Shown here one piece after another: positions 10,553-22,920 of a stretch of 64,000 nt of DNA (within the stretch, counting starts at the first letter, position 1; every line of letters starts with the position of its first letter). Origin of the DNA: Pyrus communis. Its lineage: Eukaryota; Streptophyta; Magnoliopsida; Rosales; Rosaceae. The DNA is taken from NCBI RefSeq assembly GCF_963583255.1, contig NC_084806.1, positions 20,936,317 through 21,000,316 of the forward strand. Reading direction: 5' to 3'. The translations under genes were made by a program, and so were the position numbers. The notes under the pieces were generated by a model, which ran no database searches, had not been told where the DNA came from, and was given only the letters and a program-made list of their open reading frames with translations.

Positions 10553-12666
10553 TGATGCGTAAATTAACTTAACACACAAATTAAACCCTCTTTGACAATT
10601 GTAGTATATTTATAAGTAGGGATCGTTCTTAAACCGGGGATTAGGAGGGATTGCTAAACACTTTAAACTGACTCAAATATATAAAACTAAACTTTAAAAC
10701 ACTTAACTAAACTTCAAAGACTCAAAACAAGTTCACAAGACTCAAAATAAGCTAAAAACACTCAAAACTGCCTAAAAACACAAACTGGGCAGATTTGACT
10801 CTAAACACAATTTTGGACGACTTTTGGTTTTAACTTTACTCAAATCACTTGAAAACACAATCTAAAACAGATTCTAACTAGTTAGACACTCTAAAATAAA
10901 TGGGGATTTGGTTTTGGACGAAAATAAAGTAAACAAAACAGAAATTAGAACTAGGCAGATTTGCACGAATTTGGTGGAAATAAATGGATGATGGGCTAGC
11001 TAAGAGGTCTTTCTCCACACATGACATACTTGCATACAAAACAATCTCCAGTTGTTTTTTCAATGAACCATGAACCTCAACACCCCAAGTTAAACATGTA
11101 TGCTTAAATTAACCCTCAAATTTTCCTTAAGTCATTGAATTGAATGGAATTAGCGCATTGCAATCAAATTATTCCTCAAAAGTTCTCTTCATGAAAGTGC
11201 ATAATAGAAAAACAATCAAAGATCATTAATTTCTATGAAAATCATAAGTGTTGACGAGGCATTCGTAACTATGAAAGTGCATGATACTTATGCCAAGAAT
11301 TTACTTAACATGATTGTGACTAACAACCTTTACTACTTATGAATATAAGTTCACAACGATTAGATGAAGCTCCCTTATGTCCTAGCATCAGATTTATGCA
11401 TGCAAATTAAGTGTGCACTCTCAACCCACATACACAAACAAGTTTTAATTCAAATAGATAAGTAAATTGAATTCACAATTTATGAAATCACAACTGGAAG
11501 TAATCAAATCATAATGCAAATATAGCCATGGTTTCGAAATTCCCCCTAGCTAAGAAGGGATTAGTTCCTCATACTCACACAACAAAGATTCTTGAATTTA
11601 AACATTGAAAACACAAGAAAGATTACACCTAAAACGTTCCAGCAACTCCAATTCAAATGGCATGCACGTCTAAGGGCTCTCCTTCTTCTTCCTTGCTGCC
11701 CCACAAGGTGTGGTAGGTGGTTTTGGGGGCGATGAATGGTGTATTCGTGCTTAGGATGATGAATGATGGCTGATTAGGGTGAAAGGTTGCGGCAGGATGT
11801 ATATGGAAGCCAATGGATTGAATGAATGATGGAGAATGGTGTCTAGGGTTTGCGGCAAGGGTTTTCTGAATGGCATAAGGGTTTTCTGAAATTGTGTTGA
11901 AAATATGAATATATAGTTCGGCCAACCCTAGGGTTAATTAGATTAGGGTTACAACTTAGCAGATTTTATGGATTAGGACCCTAGGGTTCGGCAACAAGTG
12001 TTTTAAGTCCACTTAGGAGAGGGTTTGGCCCAATTAATTTCATAAAAGGATTTGTATAACCCAAATCCACAAGGAATGAGGCCTAACAAATTACAATCCA
12101 CAAGGGATAAGGCCTAGAAGGGTGCGGCACAAATTGGAGGGAAGGGAGAATCGATTGCAAGGCATTCTAGAAGGGAAGAGGCACCACTTTTGTAGGGTTT
12201 CTAGGAACAATATGCTTTGTGGCTGATTTGGGCCTTCTAGAAGAGAATGCTTCTAGAAATAGGTTCTAGAAATATATATTTAGGTCCCCTTGCAGCTAAG
12301 ATTAAGGCATGATAAGGTTAGGATAGGATAAGATAAGATTGGATAAGGTTGGATAAGGTTTTGGATAATGTTTCCTCTTTTGAGCTAGTTCCTTATCCTC
12401 TTTATCTTGAGTTTAATTTCTTCATCTTCTTATCAGATTCTCAGCCTTTTGAACTCCAAATTCGTCCATCCATCTTGGCACATACATGTGCTATCCATTT
12501 AGTGCCCAAAACTGCTCCAAAATGCACCAAAATGCACTTTCTTGGTACTTTAATCCTTTGGACCTACAAACACACGAAAATGAATTGAAATACTATATTA
12601 ACTAAGAAATAACAACACAAATGCACAAGAACAAGCTAACTAAGTCGCATAAATATGCTCCTATTA
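10553..12666 (-). repeat. 5' LTR of element M
   Basis: A minus-strand LTR of 2114 bp between the PBS and the junction with the element N fragment. Its outer end reads CTCCTATTA instead of CTCCTATCA, so the terminal TG has mutated to TA. The middle resembles the LTR of element E, with runs of GGATAAGG. Confidence 0.88.
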
Positions 12667-12714
12667 AAATGCAAGGAAACAACATTGCTAAGTAGCATAA
12701 ATATCCTCTTATCA
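12667..12714 (-). repeat. LTR fragment of element N
   Basis: Forty-eight bp ending TATCCTCTTATCA: the first bases of a minus-strand LTR of the same subtype as P and F (ATGCTACTTAG). Element M was inserted inside it, so the rest lies left of M, outside the window. It abuts the element O gag directly, so 12715-12719 (GTTCC) should be its target duplication. Confidence 0.75.
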
Positions 12715-14096
12715 GTTCCACCATTGTCGTGGCCTTTGCTCCTTCTTCATCCTCTTCTTGCAGCAGCTTTTCCTCCTCTTGGCTTGTTTTGGACGGTTTT
12801 GGGGTGGTTCCTACCTCCTTACCACTTCTCTACATGATTGCCTTGGCGGTTTCAAAATCTCCTTTCGGATTGACAATTGTTGAACTAGGCAATTTACCTT
12901 CCTCTCTGAATTGGCCCATGAATTCTGCCATTTGCCCCATTTGCTTCTTCAATTCTCCCATCTCCTTGGCTTGATTTTGATAGCCCTGCGACCACGTAGT
13001 TAATAATTGAAGAACATTATCATTATTCATTGACAAACCTAAATTTGGTTGGGTAGGTTGTGATTGAGGTTGAGATTGTGTGAATGGCTTTTGATATATC
13101 CCAGGAGGTGGTGGACAAAATCCTCCTTGTTGTTAAGGTTGTTGAGGCTCCCTTCACTTGAAATTTGTATGATCTCTCCATCCCGGATTGTATGTATTTG
13201 AGTATGGATCATTCCTTTGCTGATTTTGGCCTTTAAAACCTATGGCATTGGCGCTTTCCCATCCACTATTCTCTATCAATTGAGGGCATTGATCATTGAG
13301 GTGTCCTTGCATAGAGCACACGCCACACACATTTGGTGTAATTCCTTGCACCTTGCATCCTTCGACAACCTGAGATACAAGCATAGTGAGGTTAGATAAT
13401 TGAGATTGAATTTCGGCTATTGAACTTACATTAGGAGCTTGGCAACCGCCGGTGTTTTGTCAACCAAAGCACCTCCCGCCGAGGCATCTAGCATTTGTCT
13501 CTCAATTTCAAGGAGTCCTTCATAGAAATATTGAATTAAAAGCTCTTCCTTCATTTGATGTTGAGGGCATGATGCAACTAGAGTCTTGAAATGTTCATAA
13601 TACGTTGGAAAAGACTCCCCTTGGTTTTGTTGAATGCCACTAATTTTCTTCCTCAAAAGAATCACTCTAGAAGTTGGGAAGAATTTCTCTAAGAATGCCC
13701 GCTTCATGCTTTCCCAAGAAGTGACGATTCCGGGTGCCAATCTTTAGCCTTTTCCAAAAGAGATAATGGAAACGCTTTCATCCTCAAAATGTTCCCATCG
13801 ACATTGATGGGTGTCATGCTTGAACATACCACTTCAAACTCCTTAAGATGCTTGTTTGGATCTTCCATGGACAGCTCATGGTATTTGGGAATGTGATGCA
13901 ACAAGCTAGACTTCAATTCGAACTCATCGGTCTTGCCTTAAGCTGCCATAGGATATTGAATGCATAAAGGCACGACATTGTCTAATCCCGAGGCCAAAAG
14001 TTCTTTGATTGTTCGATTGTTCGCCGCCATGCTTTCTTCTTCTTCAAATTCAGATTCGGACTCTGAACATGAACTAGGTGGATTAGGTTCCGATTG
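12715..14096 (-). pseudogene. gag: Decayed gag, element O (root of the nest)
   Basis: Antisense gag is recognisable in several frames: LLHHIPKYHELSMEDPNKHL (~13900), the gag core SWESMKRAFLEKFFPTSRVI (~13700), the zinc knuckle CGVCSMQGHLNDQC (~13310), the C-terminal helix GQMAEFMGQFREEGKL (~12910) and the start of the acidic linker. Part of the core is deleted near 13740, and the segment between the core and the zinc knuckle is shortened. The junction codon is AGA, not TGA. It is cut by N on the left and by P on the right. All other elements in the window are nested, directly or indirectly, in this fragment. Confidence 0.85.
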
Positions 14097-14424
14097 TGAT
14101 AGCAGCATATTTATGCTACTTAGATATATTGTTTCCTTGCATTTAGTTAGTTAATTACTATTTATTTTAGTCTTTTAAGCTATTTTCGTATGTTTTTAGG
14201 TCCTAATGGCAAAAGGAGCAAGAAAGTGCATTTTGAGGCTATTTGGAGCAGTTTTGGGCATGGATTGGATAGCTTAACTATGGAGCAAAATGGATGGACG
14301 AAATTGAAGTAAAGAAGGGCTAGGAAAGGCTACAAATCTGGAGAAAGAAGTTTTAATGCAAAGAAGATAAGGAAATAGCAAGAAATATGGAACCTTATCC
14401 AACCTTATCTTATCCTATCCTAAC
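14097..14424 (+). repeat. LTR fragment of element P
   Basis: Start of a plus-strand LTR (TGATAGCAGCATATTTATGC) related to the LTR of F at 55423. It is inserted in O and cut after 328 bp by element E. The rest of P should lie beyond element E, outside the window. Confidence 0.8.
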
Positions 14425-14601
14425 TGATAGGAGCATATTTAGGTGACTTAGTTAGCTTATTCTTGTGCATTTGTGCTAGTATTTCCTAGTTAATGTCGTA
14501 TTTCAACTCATTTTCGTGTGTTTGTAGGTCCAAAGGGTTAAAATACCAAGGAAGTGCATTTTGATGCATTTTGGAGCAGTTTTGGACACTATGTGGATAG
14601 C
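14425..14601 (+). repeat. Element E LTR, segment 1
   Basis: LTR start TGATAGGAGCATATTTAGG, inserted in the P LTR (candidate target site CTAAC, 14420-14424). It is interrupted by A; its last five bases ATAGC are duplicated at 26694-26698, and the LTR continues at 26699. Confidence 0.88.
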
Positions 14602-16867
14602 TGATGCGAAAATAGTTAAACACACAAATTAAACCCTATGGATGACAATTGTAGTAAATGAGCAAATAGGGATCGTTCTAGACCGGGGATTAACTAGGGA
14701 TGCTAATCAATGTGAAATTGACTCAAAAACGTAAGAACACAATATAAAACACTTACTAGACTCAAAGAATGCAAAACTAAACTTTAAAACACTAAAACAA
14801 ACCAAAAGACTCAAACATCACCCAAAACACTCAAAACTGCCTTAAAAACACTTTCTGGGCAATTTTGAGCACTTTGGTGAATTTGGACGAATTTGTGTAA
14901 CAAATTGAATCAAAACACTTAAAAACACAAACTAAGACACTTTCTAACTAAGTTGGACACTAAAGTAAAGGGGGATTAAGGTTTTGACGAAATTAAATTA
15001 AATGCACAGATTAATAAACTAGGCAGATTGTATAAACGGATTTGAGAAACAAGATGATGGATGGATTAGTTAGAGGTCCATTCTCCACACATGACACATT
15101 TATATATGAATCGATTCTCCAATTGTTTTTCATTAACTATGATGCTCAACACCCCAAGTTAACCGTGATGCACTAATTAACTCTCAAATTTTCCTTAAGC
15201 TATTGAATTGGATGATGCATGCGACAATTCAAATCATTCTCCAATGGTTCTCAACATGAATGCATAGAAGAGATACAATGAGAGATCATTATGCTCTATG
15301 AAAATTATAAGTGTTGACGAGGCAATTGTAACTATGAATGCATGATACTTTTGCCAAGAATTCAATTAACGCGGTTGTGACTAGCAACCTTCACTACTCA
15401 TGTTTATAAACTTGTGACGATTAGGTGAAACTCGTTTATAAACTAGCATCGAGTTTATGCATGAAGACTAAGTATGCATCCCTAATCAACATACAAAAAC
15501 AAGTCTTTAATAAACATGATAATTGAATTGCAATCACAAATTAACAAATCACAATTGGAAGAAATCAATTCATATTTCAAACATGTTCATGGCTTCAAAC
15601 TTTCCCCTAACTAATTAGGGGTTTAGCCACTCATGATTACAACAAACTTAGAGAGTAATAACAAAGTAAACATTGAAAACAAGAATCGAAGTACACCTAA
15701 AAATTCCAACAACTCAATCTTGAATTGTATGAATGTTTAGGCCTCTTCTCCTCTAGTTGCTGCGGCACAAGGGGTTTTGGTGAGTTTTGGGGGTTATGGA
15801 TGATGTAGAAGGATGTGTTTAGGGTAGGGATGGATGTAGGGGAAGGTAAGGAGTGTTTTTGGGCAGAAAATATGAAGAATGGTGAAGTATGGTAGTGCTA
15901 GAGAGAGGGGAGGAATTTCTGGCGTGAATGAATGTGTATGAGAGATGGTTTTCTGAAATGGAAGAGTGTGTTGTTTGTGGCTGCAATGCATGCTTATTTA
16001 TAGGTGAAATGGGGGGAACATGATGACTAGGAATTAGGTGGAAAGCTGAAATGGTGATGGGAGATGCATGTGGCTGTTTGTGCATGTGATTAAAGGGTGG
16101 AAATGCATGTGCTTTGACAGAAATGAAAGGGAATGCACGGTTTTGGTTGATTTCTGGTGGTTGTGAGGTGGAAATCTAGGTGGAAATGCATGTGGATTAA
16201 AGCTATGTGAATGATTAAGGTGAATGTGCATGAGTGCATGTGAAATCTGCCAAGATGCATGTGTTATGAAGTGGATTTTCTGCAAAGGCAAGGTGAATGT
16301 GCATGTGATTAAATTAAAAGATGGAATGCATGTGAAAGGTTGGAGATTGAATGTGTGTTGGTGTGATTGAATGATTAAAGTGCATGTGGCTGATTTATGA
16401 AGGGGAAATGCAAAGGGGAAATCTGGAAATGGGATAGGAGCCACGGCATTGTGTGGTGTTTGTTTGAATGTTTGCAATGATGAAATGGATGGGAGTGGTT
16501 TGATGAATGAGTGGATGGAATGATGAAAGAATAAAGGGAATGATGAAAGGGGAACAAGTGCATGTGGCTGCAATGATGGTGAAAGAATGTGTGGATGCAT
16601 GGTTGTGTTGGTGATGAATGTGAACTCTTTGTTCTTCATTTTCATTCCTTTGGTCTTCAATTTCGTCCATCTTCTTGGCTTTAAGCATATGCAATCCATT
16701 CCAATCTCTAATTTGCTCCAAAAGGCTCCGAAAGGCATCCTTTTGCATCCTTAGCCATATGAACCTATAAACACACGAAAATGACTTTAAACACTAAATT
16801 AAGTAAGAAAACACAACATAAATGCATAAGAACTAGCTAACTAAGGCGCATAAATATGCTTCTATCA
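14602..16867 (-). repeat. 3' LTR of element A
   Basis: 2266 bp, TG...CA on the minus strand. Differences from the 5' LTR were seen at about 14858, 15206 and 15730. It is followed at 16868 by the terminal polypurine tract. Confidence 0.96.
16050..16590 (-). repeat. TGCATG-rich region of A LTR
   Basis: About a dozen TGCATG/CATGCA (RY-type) motifs occur in roughly 540 bp, usually as TGCATGTG, scattered through purine-rich sequence upstream (minus sense) of the TATA box near 16000. The same region recurs in the 5' LTR at 25876-26416. It gives long His/Ser/Thr-rich open frames that are not genes. Confidence 0.75.
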
Positions 16868-18525
16868 AATTCCCCCACACTTAGCTTTTGCTAGTCCTCG
16901 AGCAAAACAAAGAAACAAAACATAACCTAAACCTTCCAACGTTCACCTCAGGGATTTCCAATGGTACATGACATGTTAAAAATCATCATCCCCACAGATT
17001 TGAGTCATCTTTACAATTGAGAACATACTTAATCATAGTCACCACTTACTAGTTCACAATTAATCGATTAAAAGAATGTTTTGAATGTAGTAACATGCCT
17101 TAGAGAATTTGCTCAATCCTTACAAGATATGCACTCAATTTTCACTCAGATTTTCTAACTACACACCCTATACTAGTTATATGTGAGAAGATTGATGTAA
17201 ATATGAAAACGAATGCTCACATATACGTATAACAAAGAACGCAATTTATGGAGTTAATAAGCATGTTTAGAAATGATCTCATGAATGGAATGCTACTACT
17301 TAGATGCGAGAACCAATGACCATATGCTCATACCAAATTCAAACTCCACAAATTGAAACACATAACACTCAAGAATGAAGTCAAGGGTTGTAACGGGGCT
17401 TGGGGTAGTGGTTAACAAAGAAAAGATAAGGAGAACAAGCGTTCTTTAAGTAATAGTAAGCAAAGTAGTGTACTTAAGACTTAGAATTCATTTAGATTGC
17501 AGAAATTAACTTTAAAACACAAGGGGAAGACTTAGACAACTCCTTAGGGCCGAATTCATTGTTTTGGACCCTTACTTCAACAAACAATACTTTGGAATTC
17601 TTTTTCACAACTTTTCAACTCTTTTTCATACTTTTCACGCCTTTTTTTTTTTCTTTTTCTTTTCTTTCATGCCGTGCCTATGGCACACAAATTCTCACAC
17701 AAGAACACTTCCCCCACACTTGTTTTCTGCCAACATAAATCGAAAGAAATTCAATTTGAATCATGCTTTACTAAGCTTTAAGAACAAGGGTGTGGATGGT
17801 CCTAATCTAGGCTAGGTGAGGATAATGTGGGTTAACTTAAACATAAAATGACATGGGATACACGGCAATATGGCTAAGGTGGTGGTCACTACACAACTTC
17901 ATCTTGAATCTGTGTTATGCAAATCAATAACATGCTTTGAATGAAATGGGCATGAGTTCTAGCATTTGGAACTAAATGATGAAACGCCTCTAAGTAGTAA
18001 CCAAGCAAAGAATAATGAGATCATGCAACGACTTAGAAAACAAAAATGCACAGATTCTAACTCTCCAAATAAACGTTTAGGCTCAAGTCTCACAAGGTTG
18101 TAGCGTTAATTTGAGTTCCTTCCTTCAAGCATGTTACAAAAACTGATTTTTTATTTTTTTATTTTTTTATTTTTTTTTTATGATTGCATGTGAAGTCATA
18201 AGTTATAACCACAACCAAGCATACACAAAGAGTAAATCAAACTTTCATCCATGTTAATCACTCTCTTTAACAGCCATGTAATTACAAACCGAATCCTCAT
18301 CATTGTGTTGGAAGGTACCCTAAAACAAAAACAAACACACAAAAACACTTTGAAAACAACTCTTTTTGGGTTTTTAAAACAGATTTTTCAAATTTTTATG
18401 TGATTTTCGGATTTTTACTTCAAAACACACCAAAACTGCTTAAAAACACTTAAAAACAGCAAGGAACAAGTCTATAAGTAAAGGGTGATAAAATCCCATG
18501 AATTTGCATCAAAAACACTTAGTTA

Positions 18526-18563
18526 CCCCCCCACACTTAAATCAAACATTGTCCTCAATGTTT
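18526..18563 (-). promoter_or_regulatory. Central polypurine tract with hairpin (A)
   Basis: On the minus strand a perfect inverted repeat AAACATTG-AGGA-CAATGTTT (18563-18544) is followed by GATTTAAGTGT and seven G (18532-18526). The same arrangement occurs in H, C, I and G. It is likely an internal start site for plus-strand DNA; see the element C terminus for support. Confidence 0.7.
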
Positions 18564-18715
18564 CAAGCATAAAATCACACAAAACACAAAGAAACACACA
18601 AACAGCAAGTAAAACAACTAAATAGGCAGATTCGAAATAAACAACAAAGTGAAGGGTTTAGGAACGCAAATCTGGAATTGGAGTGATTCCTTGAGCTTCC
18701 TTTGTTGAATTGCAT

Positions 18716-18765
18716 GGGTTGCCTCCCAAGTAGCGCTTTCTTTAACGTCTTGCAGCCGGACGAAG
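18716..18765 (-). other. Conserved post-pol block
   Basis: Immediately after the pol stop the minus strand reads GTCCGGCTGCAAGACG, then AAGCGCTACTTGGGAGG and CAACCCA. The block is conserved at 42596-42645 (H), 33553-33603 (C), 50459-50510 (I) and 63633-63680 (G). It can form a small GGG-AGGCAA-CCC stem-loop. Function unknown; it survives even in C, where gag-pol is gone. Confidence 0.7.
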
Positions 18766-18771
18766 ACACGT

Positions 18772-21700
18772 TCATGCTCCATTGGAGCCCACGGCATGGA
18801 GTGGGATCTCCTCCACGACATGCTCCACAAAGTTCTCATAGTATGGCTTCAATCTATGTCCGTTCACCTTGAACTCGTGGCCACTTTTTAAGCTTTGGAC
18901 TTGGACTGCACCATGAGAAAAAACATTAGTAACAACAAGAGGTCCAATCCATTTAGAACGTAACTTACCAGGGAATAACCGAAGTCTTGAATCAAAAAGC
19001 AACACTTTCTGCCCCTTGGAGAACGTTTTGGTACGAAGCATCTTATCATGATAAGCCTTCGTCTTGTCCTTGTAGATGCGAGCATTCTCGTAAGCCTCGT
19101 TCCTAATCTCCTCAAGTTCATCTAATTGGAGCTTCCTATGAACTCCAGCAGCGTCTATGTCCAAATTGAAGGTTTTCACAGCCCAATGTGCCTTGTGCTC
19201 TAACTCAACGGGCAAATGACATGGCTTACCATATATAAGCCGAAAAGGTGACATGCCAAGGGGAGTTTTGTAAGCCGTACGATAGGCCCACAATGCATCG
19301 TCCAAGCGCAAACTCCAATCTCTTCTTGAGGGTCCCACGGTTTTCTCTAGGACTTGTTTGATCTCCCTATTTGAAACCTCCGCTTGCCCATTAGTTTGAG
19401 GGTGATAAGGTGTGGAAACCTTATGAGTAACGTTGTACTTCTTGAGCAAAGCTTCAATGGTGCGGTTACGAAAGTGAGAACCCCCATCACTAATTAAAAC
19501 TCGTGGCATCCCAAACCTAGCAAAAATATTAGATTTCACAAAATCTGCAACAACCTTAGAATCGTTAGTACGGGTGGCTTTGGCTTCCACCCATTTGGAA
19601 ACATAATCGACAGCTAGCAAGATATAAGTGAAACCAAAAGATGGAGGGAAGGGGCCCATGAAATCAATACCCCACACATCAAAAATTTCCACAAATGAGA
19701 GAGATTGTTGTGGCATTTGGTCCTTAGGCCCTATGTTACCTGTTCTTTGACACTTATCGCATGTTAAACAAAACATTTTAGCATCTTTAAAGAGATTAGG
19801 CCAATAAAATCCAGATTGTAACACCTTTAGGGCTGTCCTTTGGGTGCCAAAATGTCCCCCACATGCATAAGTATGGCAGAATGTAAGAATGGAATTAAAT
19901 TCAGATTCGGGCACACATCTACGCACAATCTGATCTGGGCAGAATTTCCATAAATATGGATCATCCCAAACATAAAAACGTGCATCATGAACAAGTTTAT
20001 CACGTTGGAACTTGTTTAGGGTACTAGGAACTTGCTTAGACACCAAGAAATTGACCAAATCGGCATACCAAGGGGTTCTTACCTCAATGGACAGAAGTTG
20101 CTCATCCGGAAACGTTTCTAAAATGGGGGTGGACTCTTCCTCACGCACCATTCTACTTAGGTGGTCAGCCACCACGTTTTCACACCCTTTCTTGTCTCGG
20201 ATTTCAAGATCGAACTCTTGAAGTAGGAGCATCCAACGAATGAGTCTTGGCTTAGCCTCCTTTTTGGTGAGAAGATACTTCAAGGCTGCATGGTCAGTGA
20301 AAACAATTACTTTAGTACCAAGAAGATATGATCTAAACTTATCTAAAGCAAATACAACCGCCAAGAGTTCTTTTTCGGTTGTAGAATAATTCAATTGAGC
20401 ATCATTTAAAGTGCGGGAAGCATAATAAATAACATGTGACTGTTTATTTTTCCTTTGACCCAAAACAGCCCCAAGTGCATAATCCGAGGCATCACACATC
20501 AATTCAAATGGAATGGACCAATCCGGGGGAGTTATGATGGGTGCCGTGGTTAGGAGCTCTTTGAGATGCTTGAATGACTTCTCGCATGCCTCGTTGAACT
20601 CAAAAGACACATCTTTTTGGAGGAGGCGGCATAGGGGTTGTGCAATCTTGGAAAAGTCCTTGATAAATCGTCTATAGAATCCTGCATGACCAAGAAAAGA
20701 ACGAACCTCTCTAACCGAAGTAGGAGAGGGTAAGTAGCGTACAAGATCTACTTTAGACTTATCAACTTCAATTCCTTTTTCAGAGATTATATGACCCAAA
20801 ACAATACCTTGTTTAACCATAAAGTGACATTTTTCCCAATTTAAAACAAGATTTGTTTCAACACAACGTTTCAAGATTAAAGTGAGATTATCCAAACAAT
20901 GATCAAATGAATCACCAAAAACACTAAAGTCGTCCATGAATATCTCAATAATCTTCTCAACATAATCAGAAAATATGCTTACCATACACCTTTGAAATGT
21001 GGCAGGAGCATTACACAAGCCAAATGGCATGCGTCGATATGCAAACGTTCCAAAGGGACAAGTAAAAGTGGTCTTTTCTTGATCATCCGGAGCAATGACA
21101 ATTTGGTTATAACCGGAATAACCATCAAGAAAACAATAAAAGGAATGACCTGCTAACTTTTCCAACATTTGATCTAGGAACGGCAATGGGAAGTGGTCCT
21201 TCCTTGTGGTGGAATTTATCTTCCTATAATCAATGCATACCCGCCAACCGGTTTGAATTCTCATAGGCACAAGCTCATTCTCGGAATTCTCCACAACCGT
21301 TACCCCAGATTTCTTAGGCACACATTGGATAGGTGAAACCCAACGACTATCGGAGATAGGATAAATAACTCCACAATCTAGAAGTTTAATTATCTCCTTT
21401 TTCACAACTTCCATCATCGGAGGGTTAAGACGGCGTTGAGCCTCTCTAGTTGGTTTGGCCCCCTCCTCAAGAAATATGTGATGCATACAAGTTGTAGGGC
21501 TTATACCTTTAATATCGGCCAATGTCCAACCTAGGGCAGATTTGTACTCCTTCAATACACGAACTAATTTCTCCTCCTCTTGTGCCGTGAGGGAGGAAGA
21601 GATGATGGCAGGTAGTGTCTCGTTTTCCCCCAAGAAAATGTACTTCAAATGACTTGGTAAAGGTTTGAGTTCAAGAATAGGTCCCTGAATTATGGATGGA

Positions 21701-22851
21701 AGCAATTTGTTAGTCGAAATGGGAATGGACTCACGGTTAGGAAACTTTCCCTCATGTTTAGGTAATGACTCAAGGGCAGCAACTACTTCAAGGAATTCCT
21801 CACTAGGAGGCACGGCATAGGTTTGTTCAAGTGTGCCGTGGGTTTGCATATAGCTTGCCTCCTTGGTTTTGACTTCTACACCTCTTGTAATGACCTTTTC
21901 AAGTGCATCGTCATTCAAATCTTCAAGATATCCCTGCGCCAAAGAGTCAACAATATCAATAGAGAAACATGAATGATCTTCACTAGGATACTTAATGGAA
22001 TCAGAAAGATTGAAATTAACCACTTCCCCATCAAATTCCATGGACAAAGTTCCATTAAACACGTCAATCTTAGTACGGGCCGTCTTCATGAATGGCCTTC
22101 CAAGTAGAATGGGCAGCGAGGGTGCATGATCCGATTCATCCATCTCAAGAACATAGAAATCCGCCGGAAAGATCAAATGATTAACCTGCACTAAAACATC
22201 TTCCAAAACTCCTTTTGGATAAGCATTAGATCTATCGGCCAATTGTATGATAACACCATCATTTTTCAACACTCCTAGGTTCATAGATGCATAAATGGAA
22301 TATGGCATAACATTTATAGAAGCACCTAAATCAAGCATGGCAGATTCAAATCTAGTGTTACCAATGACACAAGGAATGGTAAAACTACCCGGATCTTTGC
22401 ATTTGGGAGGTAGTTTGCGTTGCAAGATGGCGGACACATTCTCACCTACCTTCACCACTTCCTTGGTCGAAATCCTCTTCCTAGTGATGCAAAGCTCTTT
22501 TAAGAACTTGGCATACTTAGGGACTTGCTTGATTGCATCAAGGAGCGGAATGTTGACTTGAACTTTCCTAAAGGTTTCCAAAATGTCCTTTTCACTCTCC
22601 TCCTTCTTTGATTGCCTAAACCTGCTAGGAAAGGGCACGTTTAGTGGAATAGAACTTGACAAGGTCGAATTTGGACTTACCTTAGGCATGTTGGACGGTT
22701 TTGGCACAATAGGGGGCTGCGGCAAAGATTCTTTCACCCTTGCCGTGGCCTTTATTCCTTGTTCCTCCTCTTCTTGCAGCAACACGTCCTCTTCTTGACT
22801 TGTTTTGGACGTGCTTGGGGTGGTTCCGACCTCCTTACCACTTCTCAACAT
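18772..22851 (-). CDS. pol: Pol polyprotein (PR-RT-RH-IN), element A
   Basis: This 1359-aa product copies the element RNA into DNA and integrates it. Domains in order: conserved pre-protease block (~88-130); aspartic protease with DLGAS at 174-178; reverse transcriptase with catalytic FMDD at 638-641; RNase H with CDASD (~786), FTDH (~851) and ADHLSR (~895); integrase with an HHCC zinc finger (H993, H1000, C1028, C1031), DD35E core (D1063, D1122, E1158) and a GPY-like C-terminus (~1300-1317). There is no chromodomain. The first ATG is at 22851, but the same frame is open upstream to the TGA that ends gag (22921-22923), only 23 codons away. Pol is therefore probably made by read-through rather than from this ATG. 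The conserved catalytic residues are all present. Confidence 0.95.
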   Translation of the reverse strand: MLRSGKEVGTTPSTSKTSQEEDVLLQEEEEQGIKATARVKESLPQPPIVPKPSNMPKVSPNSTLSSSIPLNVPFPSRFRQSKKEESEKDILETFRKVQVNIPLLDAIKQVPKYAKFLKELCITRKRISTKEVVKVGENVSAILQRKLPPKCKDPGSFTIPCVIGNTRFESAMLDLGASINVMPYSIYASMNLGVLKNDGVIIQLADRSNAYPKGVLEDVLVQVNHLIFPADFYVLEMDESDHAPSLPILLGRPFMKTARTKIDVFNGTLSMEFDGEVVNFNLSDSIKYPSEDHSCFSIDIVDSLAQGYLEDLNDDALEKVITRGVEVKTKEASYMQTHGTLEQTYAVPPSEEFLEVVAALESLPKHEGKFPNRESIPISTNKLLPSIIQGPILELKPLPSHLKYIFLGENETLPAIISSSLTAQEEEKLVRVLKEYKSALGWTLADIKGISPTTCMHHIFLEEGAKPTREAQRRLNPPMMEVVKKEIIKLLDCGVIYPISDSRWVSPIQCVPKKSGVTVVENSENELVPMRIQTGWRVCIDYRKINSTTRKDHFPLPFLDQMLEKLAGHSFYCFLDGYSGYNQIVIAPDDQEKTTFTCPFGTFAYRRMPFGLCNAPATFQRCMVSIFSDYVEKIIEIFMDDFSVFGDSFDHCLDNLTLILKRCVETNLVLNWEKCHFMVKQGIVLGHIISEKGIEVDKSKVDLVRYLPSPTSVREVRSFLGHAGFYRRFIKDFSKIAQPLCRLLQKDVSFEFNEACEKSFKHLKELLTTAPIITPPDWSIPFELMCDASDYALGAVLGQRKNKQSHVIYYASRTLNDAQLNYSTTEKELLAVVFALDKFRSYLLGTKVIVFTDHAALKYLLTKKEAKPRLIRWMLLLQEFDLEIRDKKGCENVVADHLSRMVREEESTPILETFPDEQLLSIEVRTPWYADLVNFLVSKQVPSTLNKFQRDKLVHDARFYVWDDPYLWKFCPDQIVRRCVPESEFNSILTFCHTYACGGHFGTQRTALKVLQSGFYWPNLFKDAKMFCLTCDKCQRTGNIGPKDQMPQQSLSFVEIFDVWGIDFMGPFPPSFGFTYILLAVDYVSKWVEAKATRTNDSKVVADFVKSNIFARFGMPRVLISDGGSHFRNRTIEALLKKYNVTHKVSTPYHPQTNGQAEVSNREIKQVLEKTVGPSRRDWSLRLDDALWAYRTAYKTPLGMSPFRLIYGKPCHLPVELEHKAHWAVKTFNLDIDAAGVHRKLQLDELEEIRNEAYENARIYKDKTKAYHDKMLRTKTFSKGQKVLLFDSRLRLFPGKLRSKWIGPLVVTNVFSHGAVQVQSLKSGHEFKVNGHRLKPYYENFVEHVVEEIPLHAVGSNGA

Positions 22852-22920
22852 GATTGCCTTGGCAGATTCGAATCCTCCCCTTGGATTGACAATGGTTGAG
22901 CTAGGGAGCTTGCCTTTGTC

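Larger units (their letters stand above)
2030..12666 (-). mobile_element. Degraded Athila-like element M (5' two thirds)
   Basis: A minus-strand Ty3/gypsy element of which 5' LTR (10553-12666), PBS, gag and the start of pol remain; the rest was displaced by element L at 2029. It is split by a solo LTR (2593-4893) and by the Cassandra cluster (5626-9840). On both sides of each insertion the gag sequence resumes after a matching 5-bp duplication. The element itself lies inside an LTR fragment of element N, of which 48 bp remain at 12667-12714. Confidence 0.8.
16868..18771 (-). other. 3' non-coding region of A with terminal PPT
   Basis: About 1.9 kb between the pol stop and the 3' LTR. It holds a conserved block just after pol (~18716-18765), a hairpin plus G-tract (18526-18563), an A/T-rich run near 18145-18180 and the terminal polypurine tract (GTGTGGGGGAATT on the minus strand, 16868-16880) next to the LTR. 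No env-like ORF is open in this interval, although many Athila elements have one there. Confidence 0.85.

Noticed and set aside
16034..16738. 234-aa minus-strand ORF, with an identical copy at 25860-26564
   Set aside because: It lies wholly inside the LTR of A, is dominated by His/Ser/Thr/Pro from TGCATG and GGAATG repeats, overlaps other open frames and has no domain. Its openness is a composition effect.
16868..18771. Possible env-like gene between pol and the 3' LTR
   Set aside because: Athila elements often have an env-like ORF here, but no long frame is open in A, H, I, C or G, and no signal peptide or membrane-spanning segments are visible.
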